From: Bacteroidia bacterium
GTDB taxonomy: Bacteria; Bacteroidota; Bacteroidia; UKL13-3
Reading direction: 5' to 3'
Assembly: GCA_023151275.1 (NCBI GenBank)
Contig: JAKLJI010000014.1
Span: 1-64,000 of the forward strand
Length of the DNA stretch: 64,000 bases
Part shown: in pieces, positions 34,695-42,733 of the stretch
Layout: each line of letters begins with the position of its first letter
How positions within the stretch are numbered: position 1 is the first letter of the stretch
Notes under the pieces: model-generated
Told to the model about the DNA's origin: nothing
Seen by the model: the letters and a program-made list of their open reading frames with translations, nothing else
Database searches by the model: none
Made by a program: the position numbers and the translations under genes

Positions 34695-36223
34695 GTTTAA
34701 GGTTGATTCTGGGCGACCAGTTGAATCAGTCGCACAGTTGGTACAAAGAAGTAAACCCGGATGTGGTTTATGTGCTGATGGAAATGAAGCAGGAAACCGA
34801 TTATGTGCTTCACCATCAGCAAAAGATTGCCTGCTTTTTTGAAGCCATGCGTCGCTTTGCTTCACACTTAAAAAGCCACGGGCATCGGGTACATTACGTG
34901 CATATAAATGACGAAGAGAATCAACAAAAGTTAAGCACCAATATTGCCTGGCTCATCAACTTCTACAGTGCAAGTAAATTTGAATACCAGCTTCCGGATG
35001 AATACCGTTTGGATGAAGAATTAAAGGCGTTGGAAAAGAGCCTGGACGTGCCGGTTTACGCAGTGGATACCGAGCATTTCTTAAGCAGCCGAAAAGACCT
35101 GGAGGAGCAATTTGCAAACAAAAAACAGGTGCTTATGGAAAGCTTTTACAGAGGCATGCGAAAGCGCTATGGGATTCTCATGGATGCGCCGGATAAACCC
35201 AAAGGTGGAAAATGGAATTACGATGCCGAAAACCGCAAGCCTTATAAAGGCAAGGAAGCATTGCCAGCACACAATCAACCACGGAATAAACTAAGCCAGG
35301 TTAAAGAAGACATGGTAAAAGCAGACCTCAACTATTTTGGTGAGATGCCTGAGGATACGGCGTTCTGGCCCCTCGACAGGGAGCAAGCTTTACAAGTCTT
35401 ACAGGACTTTATTCAACATGGACTCCCCTATTTTGGCACTTATCAGGATGCCATGAAAACAGGAAACGACTTTCTGTTTCATTCGCGCCTCTCGTTTGCA
35501 TTGAATGTAAAACTGTTGCATCCTATGGAAGTCATTAAGGCCGCAGAGGAAGCACATCAACGCTCGCCGGCTGTTTATTCATTAGCAGGGACAGAAGGAT
35601 TTATTCGACAAATTTTGGGGTGGCGAGAATTTGTTCGCGGCATTTATTGGTGGAAGATGCCCGAGTATGGAGAAAGTAATTTCTTTGGACAAACTCGCGA
35701 GCTGCCCACCTGGTATTGGACAGGTGAAACCAAGATGCATTGCTTGAAAGAATGCATCAAAGGGAGTTTGAACAACGCGTATGCGCATCATATTCAACGC
35801 CTGATGGTGACAGGAAATTTTGCGCTTCTTGCAGGCATCCATCCAACTGCTGTTGATGCCTGGTACCTCGGGATTTACATTGATGCAATTGAATGGGTAG
35901 AAATGCCCAATACACGCGGCATGAGTCAGTTTGCCGATGGTGGTTTTTTAGGCACCAAGCCCTATGTTTCAACTGCGAACTACATCGACAAAATGAGTGA
36001 TTATTGTGGGCATTGCCACTACGATAAAAAACTAAAAACAGGAGCAAAAGCTTGTCCATTCAATAGTTTGTATTGGCATTTTTACGAACGTAATCGTGCC
36101 TTATTGGAGAAAAACCCACGTATTGGAATGATGTATCAATTGCTGAATAAAATGGATACAAATGAAAAGCAAAAAATACTGAGCCATGCAGAGGGCTTGC
36201 TTCAAAACTTGGACAAGCTGTAA
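34685..36223 (+). CDS. Iron-sulfur bacterial cryptochrome/photolyase (FeS-BCP, DPRP family)
   Basis: A 512-residue FAD flavoprotein. The N-terminal DPRP domain (LRLILGDQLN) binds the antenna; the FAD-binding C-terminal part has GTYQDAMKTG, SRLSFALN, GTEGFIRQILGWREFVRG, AYAHHIQRLMVTGNFAL and DAWYLGIYIDAIEWVEMPNT. Four-cysteine 4Fe-4S ligands are present: C353 or C357, then C441-x2-C444-x12-C457, the spacing known from Agrobacterium PhrB. Family members repair (6-4) photoproducts or act as light sensors. It is the last gene of the SDR/flavin reductase operon, and structured element copy B begins about 26 bases after its stop. Confidence 0.93.
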   Translation: MGISLRLILGDQLNQSHSWYKEVNPDVVYVLMEMKQETDYVLHHQQKIACFFEAMRRFASHLKSHGHRVHYVHINDEENQQKLSTNIAWLINFYSASKFEYQLPDEYRLDEELKALEKSLDVPVYAVDTEHFLSSRKDLEEQFANKKQVLMESFYRGMRKRYGILMDAPDKPKGGKWNYDAENRKPYKGKEALPAHNQPRNKLSQVKEDMVKADLNYFGEMPEDTAFWPLDREQALQVLQDFIQHGLPYFGTYQDAMKTGNDFLFHSRLSFALNVKLLHPMEVIKAAEEAHQRSPAVYSLAGTEGFIRQILGWREFVRGIYWWKMPEYGESNFFGQTRELPTWYWTGETKMHCLKECIKGSLNNAYAHHIQRLMVTGNFALLAGIHPTAVDAWYLGIYIDAIEWVEMPNTRGMSQFADGGFLGTKPYVSTANYIDKMSDYCGHCHYDKKLKTGAKACPFNSLYWHFYERNRALLEKNPRIGMMYQLLNKMDTNEKQKILSHAEGLLQNLDKL

Positions 36224-36612
36224 ACAAAAAAAAGTACCTCTTGAAATTTGGGCGTGCCCCCATCAAACACCGAAGGCGTTTGATGGGGGCGGGCTGTCCG
36301 TTGCTACTCCCCGCAGCTTATGGCCGGTAGCTGCAAGGCAACTTGCCGGGCTTCCTTCGGTCGCCGCCAAGTTGCCGCATCTACCAAGGCCAAAGCTACG
36401 GCGGGTATCCACTTCCATCCCTCACGCAAATTCCGCTTCCTTTCCAAATTGCTCGCCTGGAAAAATTTGAAAGCACTTATTCAAATTCTGGAAATTGAAA
36501 ATTTGCTAAATCCAATCAACCCGAATTGAACCATTGCCAAAGCCATCAGAAAATCCCTTCTTGAATGCATCTGCTATCAGAATAAAAGCAATTCATGGGA
36601 TTGATTAATTCG
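36224..36612. other. 389-base intergenic region holding structured element copy B
   Basis: The stretch separates the converging photolyase and porin genes. Its first 220 bases are the structured element; the remaining 170 are A+T-rich, with no gene, hairpin or repeat that I can see. Open frames through the G+C-rich part were rejected. Confidence 0.6.
36249..36440 (+). repeat. Structured non-coding element, copy B
   Basis: In order: GGGCGTG (36250-36256); hairpin 1, a perfect 13-bp stem (36256-36268 with 36278-36290) and 9-base loop; CGGGCTGTCCG (36290-36300); TACTCCCC (36305-36312); hairpin 2, GCAGCT/AGCTGC (36313-36318, 36329-36334); hairpin 3, 11 of 12 pairs (36338-36349 with 36364-36375) around GCTTCCTTCGGTCG; the tail GCGGGTATCCAC...CCCTCACGC (36401-36427), 22 of 27 bases as in copy A; then CCGCTTCC. 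GGTAG (36326-36330) could also pair with CTACC (36381-36385), hinting at a pseudoknot or long-range pairing. It lies directly downstream of the photolyase gene. Confidence 0.88.
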
Positions 36613-37728
36613 CTAAAACCAAACCGAAAAGTTTCCACCAAGCAGGAAGGAAGAAGTAGAACCATTCCCTTGATAGTCGGTAAAGCTGGCATCGCGGGCA
36701 TGGTAATAACGGGCATCCAAACGAACCATGCTGTTTTGAAGAAACTGGTAATTGTATGCCAGGGTAAAACCTGAACAACGCAAACCCTTATCGGGACCAA
36801 CAGAAACAGCTACAACCTCTTTGGGGTCGTTGAAGTATTCAATCCTTGCGCCTAGTCCATGTGCTTTTTTAAACCAATAACGCAATTGAGCATTGAGGGT
36901 GTACCAATGAAGAAAATCAGCGCCCGAACTGCCATGAATTTCTTGCCGGCCCAAATACGCATTTACCGAATAACTCAGCTTCTTAGATAAGGATTCTCGA
37001 ATCCAATACACATCTACAAACGTGCGCTGCCTGTAAAGTGCTGAAGGATTATTGTGCGCGTTGCCTGTGTAAAAATTCAGGTTAATTAAATGCTGATTAT
37101 TGGGTCTAAATTCAAACTGAACAGCAAGAGATTTATCGGCATTTGAGCTTTGGGTTTGCTGCCAACCATTGAGCAAAAACGTATTGATATTGAGCTTATC
37201 GCTTACCGGTACAATTAAACGAGCACCGGTAACAAAATAAGGTGAATATTCGGCAGCAAGGGACCTTGAATAAAGGAATTGGTCTTTGCTCACCGGAGAT
37301 TCGTTGGTAATAGGGGAAGTTAGCACACCTACATCCATCCAGATTCTTCGCTTTGTTGAAAGGCAAACTCCTGCGTTTGCTTCAAGCAGATTTTTTAATG
37401 TGCTAGGCTCATTGGCATAATTTGCATTGTTATAGGTTCCAAATGCGGGCACAAAAGATGCCCGTATTCTGGATGAGCTATAACGAAAATCAACATAAGC
37501 CAAGTTGATATTGATTTCATTGTGTCGGTTTGAACTCACCTGATAGGGAATGCTTGCTGATTTAGGCTCGTTAAAACTATAAGTATAATAGGCATCCACA
37601 AAACCATGTATGCTCAATTTTCCATCCACCTGAATATCGCTGGTATCGAGGTTAGCCGAATTAAAAACCTGAGCAGAAAGCGAGAATGACAGGCTGATAA
37701 GTACCAACGCACCGATAACTTGTTTCAT
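36613..37728 (-). CDS. Outer-membrane beta-barrel porin, BBP2 type
   Basis: A 371-residue exported protein: signal peptide MKQVIGALVLISLSFSLSAQ, then LSIHGFVDAYYTYSFNEP and many amphipathic strands, ending in a C-terminal aromatic residue (NFSVWF), the usual outer-membrane insertion signal. It resembles the putative beta-barrel porin-2 (OmpL-like) family of Bacteroidota. ATG 37728 is chosen because it opens the signal peptide; the longer frame upstream does not. It diverges from msrA. Solute unknown. Confidence 0.85.
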   Translation of the reverse strand: MKQVIGALVLISLSFSLSAQVFNSANLDTSDIQVDGKLSIHGFVDAYYTYSFNEPKSASIPYQVSSNRHNEININLAYVDFRYSSSRIRASFVPAFGTYNNANYANEPSTLKNLLEANAGVCLSTKRRIWMDVGVLTSPITNESPVSKDQFLYSRSLAAEYSPYFVTGARLIVPVSDKLNINTFLLNGWQQTQSSNADKSLAVQFEFRPNNQHLINLNFYTGNAHNNPSALYRQRTFVDVYWIRESLSKKLSYSVNAYLGRQEIHGSSGADFLHWYTLNAQLRYWFKKAHGLGARIEYFNDPKEVVAVSVGPDKGLRCSGFTLAYNYQFLQNSMVRLDARYYHARDASFTDYQGNGSTSSFLLGGNFSVWF

Positions 37729-37836
37729 AGAAACAAAGGTGCAAAAGACTGGCTTATTTGCAACTGACTTTTTAGAGAAGCTCGTGAAAATCAATATCAC
37801 TGGGAAACATTTTTTAATTTAGGCTGTCTAATTGCT

Positions 37837-38493
37837 ATGAGAAACTTGATTTTTATTTTCCTAGGAGTCTTTTTAGCCTGTAGCTTTGGCAAAGGCAGCG
37901 AAAATGTGAATCAGCAACAACCAACACCAACTATGGATACATTACAACAAACCGACACAGCCATTTTTGGAGCAGGATGCTTCTGGTGTGTAGAGGCTGT
38001 ATTTCAGCGGATAGAAGGCGTAGTAAAAGTGGAAAGCGGATATGCAGGAGGTCATGTAAAAAATCCACCGTACCGTGAAGTTTGCGAAGGAACAACGGGT
38101 CATGCCGAAGTATGCCGCATTATTTTCGACCCCAACAAAGTAAGCTTTGAAACCTTGCTTTCCGTGTTTTTTCAAACCCACGACCCAACTACACTCAACC
38201 GTCAGGGAAATGATATTGGCACCCAGTATCGTTCAGCCATTTTCTACTTAAATGAGGCGCAAAAAAACACCGCCACACAAGTGAAAAACAAACTGGATGC
38301 GGAGCATGTGTTTGCGAATCCGATTGTTACCGAAATCACTGCATTCACCAATTACTATCCGGCAGAAGACTACCATCAAAACTACTACAACCAAAATTCG
38401 GATCAACCCTATTGCAAGTTTGTTGTTGCACCCAAGGTTGAGAAGCTGAAGAAGGTTTTTGGAAACAGTTTATTGCTGAAAAAAGACCTGTAA
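37837..38493 (+). CDS. msrA: Peptide-methionine (S)-S-oxide reductase, lipoprotein form
   Basis: A 218-residue MsrA with catalytic motif GAGCFWC (Cys48, Cys51), then VVKVESGYAGGHV, EGTTGHAEV and the QTHDPTTLNRQGNDIGTQYRSAIF (split by function: substrate pocket) region, and a C-terminal YHQNYYNQN. The N-terminus is a lipoprotein signal (VFLAC, Cys15), so the enzyme should repair oxidised methionines in periplasmic proteins rather than in the cytosol. Reducing power would have to come from a periplasmic thioredoxin-like carrier. Confidence 0.95.
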   Translation: MRNLIFIFLGVFLACSFGKGSENVNQQQPTPTMDTLQQTDTAIFGAGCFWCVEAVFQRIEGVVKVESGYAGGHVKNPPYREVCEGTTGHAEVCRIIFDPNKVSFETLLSVFFQTHDPTTLNRQGNDIGTQYRSAIFYLNEAQKNTATQVKNKLDAEHVFANPIVTEITAFTNYYPAEDYHQNYYNQNSDQPYCKFVVAPKVEKLKKVFGNSLLLKKDL

Positions 38494-38520
38494 TCCCCAA
38501 AAATTACGGATGTTTGTGAA

Positions 38521-38985
38521 GTGGAAGTAAATGATGCATTAGCCTGGAAAGAAGATTTGCTGCAATTGGCAGCACAGGCACTGGAAGAGCGGATTCGTGT
38601 TGCAGAAAAGGCCATGAAATCGGCACAGGAATCTGCAAACAATGAAGAGAAAAGCAGCGCTGGCGATAAGTATGAAACAGCCCGCGCTATGGGACAATTG
38701 GAGCGTGACATGAATGCCCGCCAATTGGCCTTGGCCAAGCGGGAATTGGAAAGCTTACGCCAAATAAAAACCGATTTAAGAGAAAGTGCAGGAGCCGGCG
38801 CCTTGGTATTTACAGAAGCTCAGGTGTATTTTCTCAGTGTGGGCTTAGGAACTGTTGAAAGTGGAGGCCGAAAAGTCCACCTCGTATCCGGACAATCGCC
38901 CATTGGTAGGGCTTTGGAAGGACTTGTGGCGGGAAGCAGCTTTAGCTTCAATGGCACCAATCAGCAAATTGTTCTGATTCGGTGA
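38521..38985 (+). CDS. GreA/GreB-like small protein
   Basis: A 154-residue protein with an N-terminal coiled coil (ALEERIRVAEKAMKSAQ, then LERDMNARQLALAKRELESL) and a C-terminal globular part with SPIGRALEGLVAGSSF, resembling the SPIGxALLGKKxGD string of GreA-type factors. It may thus bind RNA polymerase, but the usual acidic tip of the coiled coil is unclear. Starts with GTG; no ATG fits in frame upstream. It follows msrA by 27 bases. Confidence 0.72.
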   Translation: MEVNDALAWKEDLLQLAAQALEERIRVAEKAMKSAQESANNEEKSSAGDKYETARAMGQLERDMNARQLALAKRELESLRQIKTDLRESAGAGALVFTEAQVYFLSVGLGTVESGGRKVHLVSGQSPIGRALEGLVAGSSFSFNGTNQQIVLIR

Positions 38986-39024
38986 GAATAAAAACTAGGT
39001 GTATATTGCGCAAAAAATAAAGCT

Positions 39025-39510
39025 ATGATTCAGCGCTTACAAACGGTTTATTTGGGAATGATTGTGGTAATTCTGGTACTACTGTGCACCATGGAAATCA
39101 TTGATTATATGCCCGTAGTAAAAGATGGAACCGGACTTCAATACAAACTCAACTTATTTTATTTCAACAAGTTTGAAAAAGGCGTTCTTGTTGAAAGCAA
39201 ATTGCAAATTGGCCTAATCATTCTTACTTCCATTGCCATTGGTCTGAGTTCCTTTGTAATTGGCATGTTTAAGGACAGGAAAAAACAGATAAAATTTGCC
39301 TGGATAAACATGGGCGTTTTGGTTGCTTTGGTAGTTGCATTCTTGGTAAAAGCTATGCTTTACATTGGCGATTTTCAAAGCGAGAATATGCGTCTTTTGT
39401 CTATCATCGGCTTATCGATTCTTTTCTTCACCTTGTACCTGAATCTTCGCTCCATTATGTTGATTAAACGCGATGAAGAATTGGTGCGTAGTGCAGATAG
39501 AATTCGTTAA
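39025..39510 (+). CDS. DUF4293 family membrane protein
   Basis: A 161-residue protein with four membrane helices, starting MIQRLQTVYLGMIVV and ending in IMLIKRDEELVRSADRIR, both ends typical of DUF4293, a family restricted to Bacteroidota. Function unknown. A TATATTGC string about 20 bases upstream may be its -7 box, giving a transcript separate from the GreA-like gene. Confidence 0.9.
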   Translation: MIQRLQTVYLGMIVVILVLLCTMEIIDYMPVVKDGTGLQYKLNLFYFNKFEKGVLVESKLQIGLIILTSIAIGLSSFVIGMFKDRKKQIKFAWINMGVLVALVVAFLVKAMLYIGDFQSENMRLLSIIGLSILFFTLYLNLRSIMLIKRDEELVRSADRIR

Positions 39511-39556
39511 CCAGCGGCAATAGTCATTTTTCTTTGAGTTGGGTTGAAGGTGGTTG

Positions 39557-40063
39557 CTAACTGAAAACAATTGCTTCAATTAACCAATTCAGACCTAATG
39601 CGGCAATCAACCAGCTTGCATGGGGCTTCTCAGGGTACCAATTGCTTGCAGGCAATAAGCAGCAAAAGGCGAGGCTTAATGCAGCCAACAAGGGATAAAT
39701 TAATAAAAGATAAGCATATCCTCCATCCAGCAAACGGATGACATGCCATACATCACCGCCCTTTTGGAATGTAGCAACAACCACGGGAAGAGGATTTGCA
39801 GCAAGTAAAAAGAGCAAAGCAAAATCCCTCTTTTTGATTAGGTACAGAATTAAGATTATAAGCTGAACACCCAACATTAATCCTGGTCCTGCAGCATAAA
39901 CCAGTGCTTGCTGGGTTGCTGTTGCTGATTCAGGAGACTGCCAATGGGTTAGATTTTGCGGAAGCCAGTACCCAAAAACAGCACGAGCAACGAGGGCATG
40001 GGCAAGTTCATGCAATAAGCGGATGCACATGCTAAGGCCAATTACCCAGCCCAGTCTTAGCAT
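39557..40063 (-). CDS. Small membrane protein with a zinc-protease HExxH motif
   Basis: A 168-residue hydrophobic protein with about five membrane segments. HELAHALVARAVFG in the first helix gives the zinc motif HExxH (His18, Glu19, His22), as in M50-type intramembrane proteases and DUF3267-like proteins. The second M50 motif (NxxPxxxxDG) is seen only loosely: ANPLPVVVATFQKGGD, in order and spacing plausible. It may be an intramembrane protease or a degenerate relative. The DinB gene ends 4 bases upstream, so both are co-transcribed. Confidence 0.7.
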   Translation of the reverse strand: MLRLGWVIGLSMCIRLLHELAHALVARAVFGYWLPQNLTHWQSPESATATQQALVYAAGPGLMLGVQLIILILYLIKKRDFALLFLLAANPLPVVVATFQKGGDVWHVIRLLDGGYAYLLLIYPLLAALSLAFCCLLPASNWYPEKPHASWLIAALGLNWLIEAIVFS

Positions 40064-40067
40064 GAAC

Positions 40068-40529
40068 TTAACTTAATTGCTTGGCAATGGCCATTGCCAA
40101 TCCAAAATGAACACCTTCGTGCGTATTGTTAAAAGTAAGTGCTTCTTCGATGTGATGCAGCTTAATACCGTAACTGGTTGGATATTCTTCAAAATGCTTG
40201 AAAATGCCTTCGATATAATCCATTTTAGTTTTCTCTACCAAAGAAAGTGCAGCTTGTTTCAACAAGGCAAGTTCATCAGCAGTTGCTGTAAGCTGTCCAT
40301 TTGAGCCTTTTCTGTACTTCTCAATAAGCTCAACTGGAAGATTCATGGGCAATCCAGACAATTTATAACACAGGATTTGCTGGGTTACCACCACATGACC
40401 TAAATTCCAGAGAATATTGTTAGTTCTTCCCTCAGGAACAGTGCAAATCTGCTCAAGAGAAAGCCCTTCAATCAGGTTGAGAAAATTGACACGTGTTTGG
40501 GCGAGTAATTCAAGGTGAAAGCTAATCAT
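40068..40529 (-). CDS. DinB family protein
   Basis: A 153-residue four-helix protein of the DinB/YfiT metal-binding group. Three histidines suited to bind a metal are visible: NLGHVVVTQQ, an intermediate HHIEEAL and NTHEGVHFGLAMA near the C-terminus. Members include thiol-dependent S-transferases (bacillithiol or mycothiol related) and uncharacterised stress proteins. No substrate is evident. It heads a two-gene operon with the HExxH membrane protein. Confidence 0.85.
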   Translation of the reverse strand: MISFHLELLAQTRVNFLNLIEGLSLEQICTVPEGRTNNILWNLGHVVVTQQILCYKLSGLPMNLPVELIEKYRKGSNGQLTATADELALLKQAALSLVEKTKMDYIEGIFKHFEEYPTSYGIKLHHIEEALTFNNTHEGVHFGLAMAIAKQLS

Positions 40530-40660
40530 ACTGCAAGATTAAAGGATTTTATCAAGCCTAAAATAAGGAAAATTGGAAAAAGAGAAAAGGTATGCAGTTC
40601 ACAGGACTGTTGGAGTACAGCTGTAACCAAGGCACATGAAACGGCCTCAGGCTTACTCAC

Positions 40661-40697
40661 AAAAACAAAGGCCGCAATCTCACGATTGCGGCCTTTG
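40661..40697 (-). terminator. Terminator of the T9SS hydrolase gene
   Basis: A 13-14-bp perfect stem AAAGGCCGCAATC / GATTGCGGCCTTT with a 4-base loop, followed on the minus strand by GTTTTTGTG. It begins 20 bases past the stop of the upstream minus-strand gene and should end its transcript. Confidence 0.88.
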
Positions 40698-40716
40698 AAA
40701 CTATTTATCAGAAAAA

Positions 40717-42645
40717 TTATTGTACGATGAATTTACGTGAAGCTGTGCTTCCGTTCTGAGTTTTAACGTTCATGAAGTAAACACCAGCACCAAGTCCGTT
40801 CAAGTTGATATCGAACTGGTTAGAACCCATATTTTCAACACGACGAACCTGACGGCCTAACAAATCAATGATAGTTGCTTCAGTTGCAGGATTTGAAACC
40901 TCTAAGCTAACACGGATATTGCTGCTAGCAGGGTTTGGATACAGGTTCAGGAAGCGGCTGTAATCAGCATCTTTCAAACCTACAGGCTGACGCTTGGTAA
41001 GGTTGATATTGAAGGCGCTATTGGCTTCACGACCGAAACGTGCATTCAGGGCTCCAACTGTCCATTTCAAATTAGCAGTTTGGTCAACACCAAGACCCAA
41101 TTGAGTTAATAAATCCCAAACCTGAGTTTGTGTAAACACTACCGAATCTTGGTCACCAACCGGAACTTCAAGAAGTGGATCTTCAAAGTTACCAGAAGCT
41201 AAATCAAGCACCCAAACATTTTCAACGCCTTCTGCTGTACTCGCTTTTTCCCACTTAGCAACCACGAAATCTGTTGAGTTTTGGAAAATATCAACTGAAG
41301 TACCGGTAGCAGGTGAAAGCAAGTTAAAGGCATTCAAGGTGTAGTCACCGGTAAGATCAAACTGAACTGCAATACGCGGAGCGATATAATTCGCGATAGT
41401 ATCCAGGTAAGTGTTACCGCGACCAGCAGACATGAAAGGATTGGTAAGCATTGAAAGTGAATCAGCTTCACGACCATTGGCAGGGATCATTCCAAAAAGA
41501 GGAGCCATGTTTGGAGAACCGGCATAAGGTACAGCAGGAGTTGCTTGCATGATTGGACGACTCCACCATTCCCAAGGTGAACCTTCAAATGGGAATGAAG
41601 TTTCGAAACCAAACACGTTGTTCTCATCCGGATTCACTTCATCAGCGCGTGATGAAATCGGATCAAGGTAGTAGTATTTATTCAATTTATTATTGATACC
41701 AAGAGCATTGGCTTTACGAACCACGTCGTAAGCACCTGAAGCATTAGGGATAACGGTTACACCTGTTGTAGGCACAATAACATTACCGGTTTTGTAAGGA
41801 GCAAAAGGATCGCGGGTTGTGTGCATACTAACTACCGGAAGGCTGGTAGCTTTCATCCAGGCGGTATCGCCCATAGCACCACCGTAGTTGAAGGTCATGT
41901 GAGCATTTGAAGCAACTGAAGCATCAGCAGGATCGTTAAATGGAGCAGCTCCGCCAACACCTGTCCAATCACCCAATGTATCAACGCTCACCATTGGTGA
42001 AGCATCGCCACGTAAAAACTTCAGGTTAGTTTCGATATCCTCACGTGTGCTAACTGAACCGAAGGCAAGTGAAATGTATCCACCTGTTCCTTGGCCACCA
42101 AGAACGATTTTAGAAGTATCTATACCGTAGGTTGAAGCATTGCTTCGGAAGAAACGGATACAGTTACGTGCATCCTGAAGACCGCGGTAAGTAGCCTTGA
42201 TTAATTGCTCAGTGGCTTGCTCCTGAACAGTTGTTTGTGGATTCCAACCCAAACGATAGTTCATGGCAACAACTACATAACCCATTTTAGCGAAACGGTT
42301 AGCCAAACCAACAATAGCACTATCGTTTTTATTTCCGGTAGTTTGCTTGTTAACAACAGCTGGAAGATAGCTTCCGGTGTGGGCTAAAATAATCAAAGGA
42401 CGTTTAGTTTCGGTATCTCCAACCGGAGTGTAAACATCACATTTCAAACCTTCTTTAAAAATTGGAGGAAGACCTGGAACGTTACCGTACAGGATATTGA
42501 TTGCATAATTGGAGTCGTAAACGATGTTGCTTGTTTTTGAAACATCGCTGAAAACTTCATCCATGTAGCGGGTTTGAGCATTCAGATTACCAGCGGTAAT
42601 CAACGCTGCTCCCAACGCAAATGTTGAAAGTAGTTTTTTGTTCAT
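40717..42645 (-). CDS. Secreted alpha/beta-hydrolase-like protein with T9SS sorting domain
   Basis: A 642-residue exported protein. Signal peptide to LNAQ (about 24), an esterase/carboxylesterase-like domain (about 40-330), then a linker and a C-terminal type A sorting domain (about 565-642: LYPNPASSNIRVSLE, LGAGVYFMNVKTQ, KFIVQ) which directs it through the type IX secretion system to the cell surface. The hydrolase elbow reads GGQGTGG (183-189), so the GxSxG serine is Gly186: the protein may not be an active serine hydrolase. Family alternatives are PHB-depolymerase or feruloyl-esterase-like folds. It has its own promoter and terminator and follows the TonB receptor gene, which may help with the same nutrient. 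Confidence 0.88.
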   Translation of the reverse strand: MNKKLLSTFALGAALITAGNLNAQTRYMDEVFSDVSKTSNIVYDSNYAINILYGNVPGLPPIFKEGLKCDVYTPVGDTETKRPLIILAHTGSYLPAVVNKQTTGNKNDSAIVGLANRFAKMGYVVVAMNYRLGWNPQTTVQEQATEQLIKATYRGLQDARNCIRFFRSNASTYGIDTSKIVLGGQGTGGYISLAFGSVSTREDIETNLKFLRGDASPMVSVDTLGDWTGVGGAAPFNDPADASVASNAHMTFNYGGAMGDTAWMKATSLPVVSMHTTRDPFAPYKTGNVIVPTTGVTVIPNASGAYDVVRKANALGINNKLNKYYYLDPISSRADEVNPDENNVFGFETSFPFEGSPWEWWSRPIMQATPAVPYAGSPNMAPLFGMIPANGREADSLSMLTNPFMSAGRGNTYLDTIANYIAPRIAVQFDLTGDYTLNAFNLLSPATGTSVDIFQNSTDFVVAKWEKASTAEGVENVWVLDLASGNFEDPLLEVPVGDQDSVVFTQTQVWDLLTQLGLGVDQTANLKWTVGALNARFGREANSAFNINLTKRQPVGLKDADYSRFLNLYPNPASSNIRVSLEVSNPATEATIIDLLGRQVRRVENMGSNQFDINLNGLGAGVYFMNVKTQNGSTASRKFIVQ

Positions 42646-42671
42646 AATTAATCGGTTAAATAGAAGTACAA

Positions 42672-42698
42672 TAAAGGTATAAAAAAAGTAAAAGTCAA
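42672..42698 (-). promoter_or_regulatory. Candidate promoter of the T9SS hydrolase gene
   Basis: On the minus strand TTG (42698-42696) precedes TACCTTTA (42679-42672) by 16 bases. This is near the Bacteroidota consensus TTG-N17-23-TAnnTTTG and lies 27 bases before the ATG. Pattern only. Confidence 0.4.
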
Positions 42699-42733
42699 AA
42701 GGTTTTATTTCAATCTAAACCACTAAAAATCAA

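Noticed and set aside
36186..36529. Two open frames of 69-94 codons after the photolyase gene
   Set aside because: They run through structured element copy B and have no protein features; the frame is not kept between the two copies.
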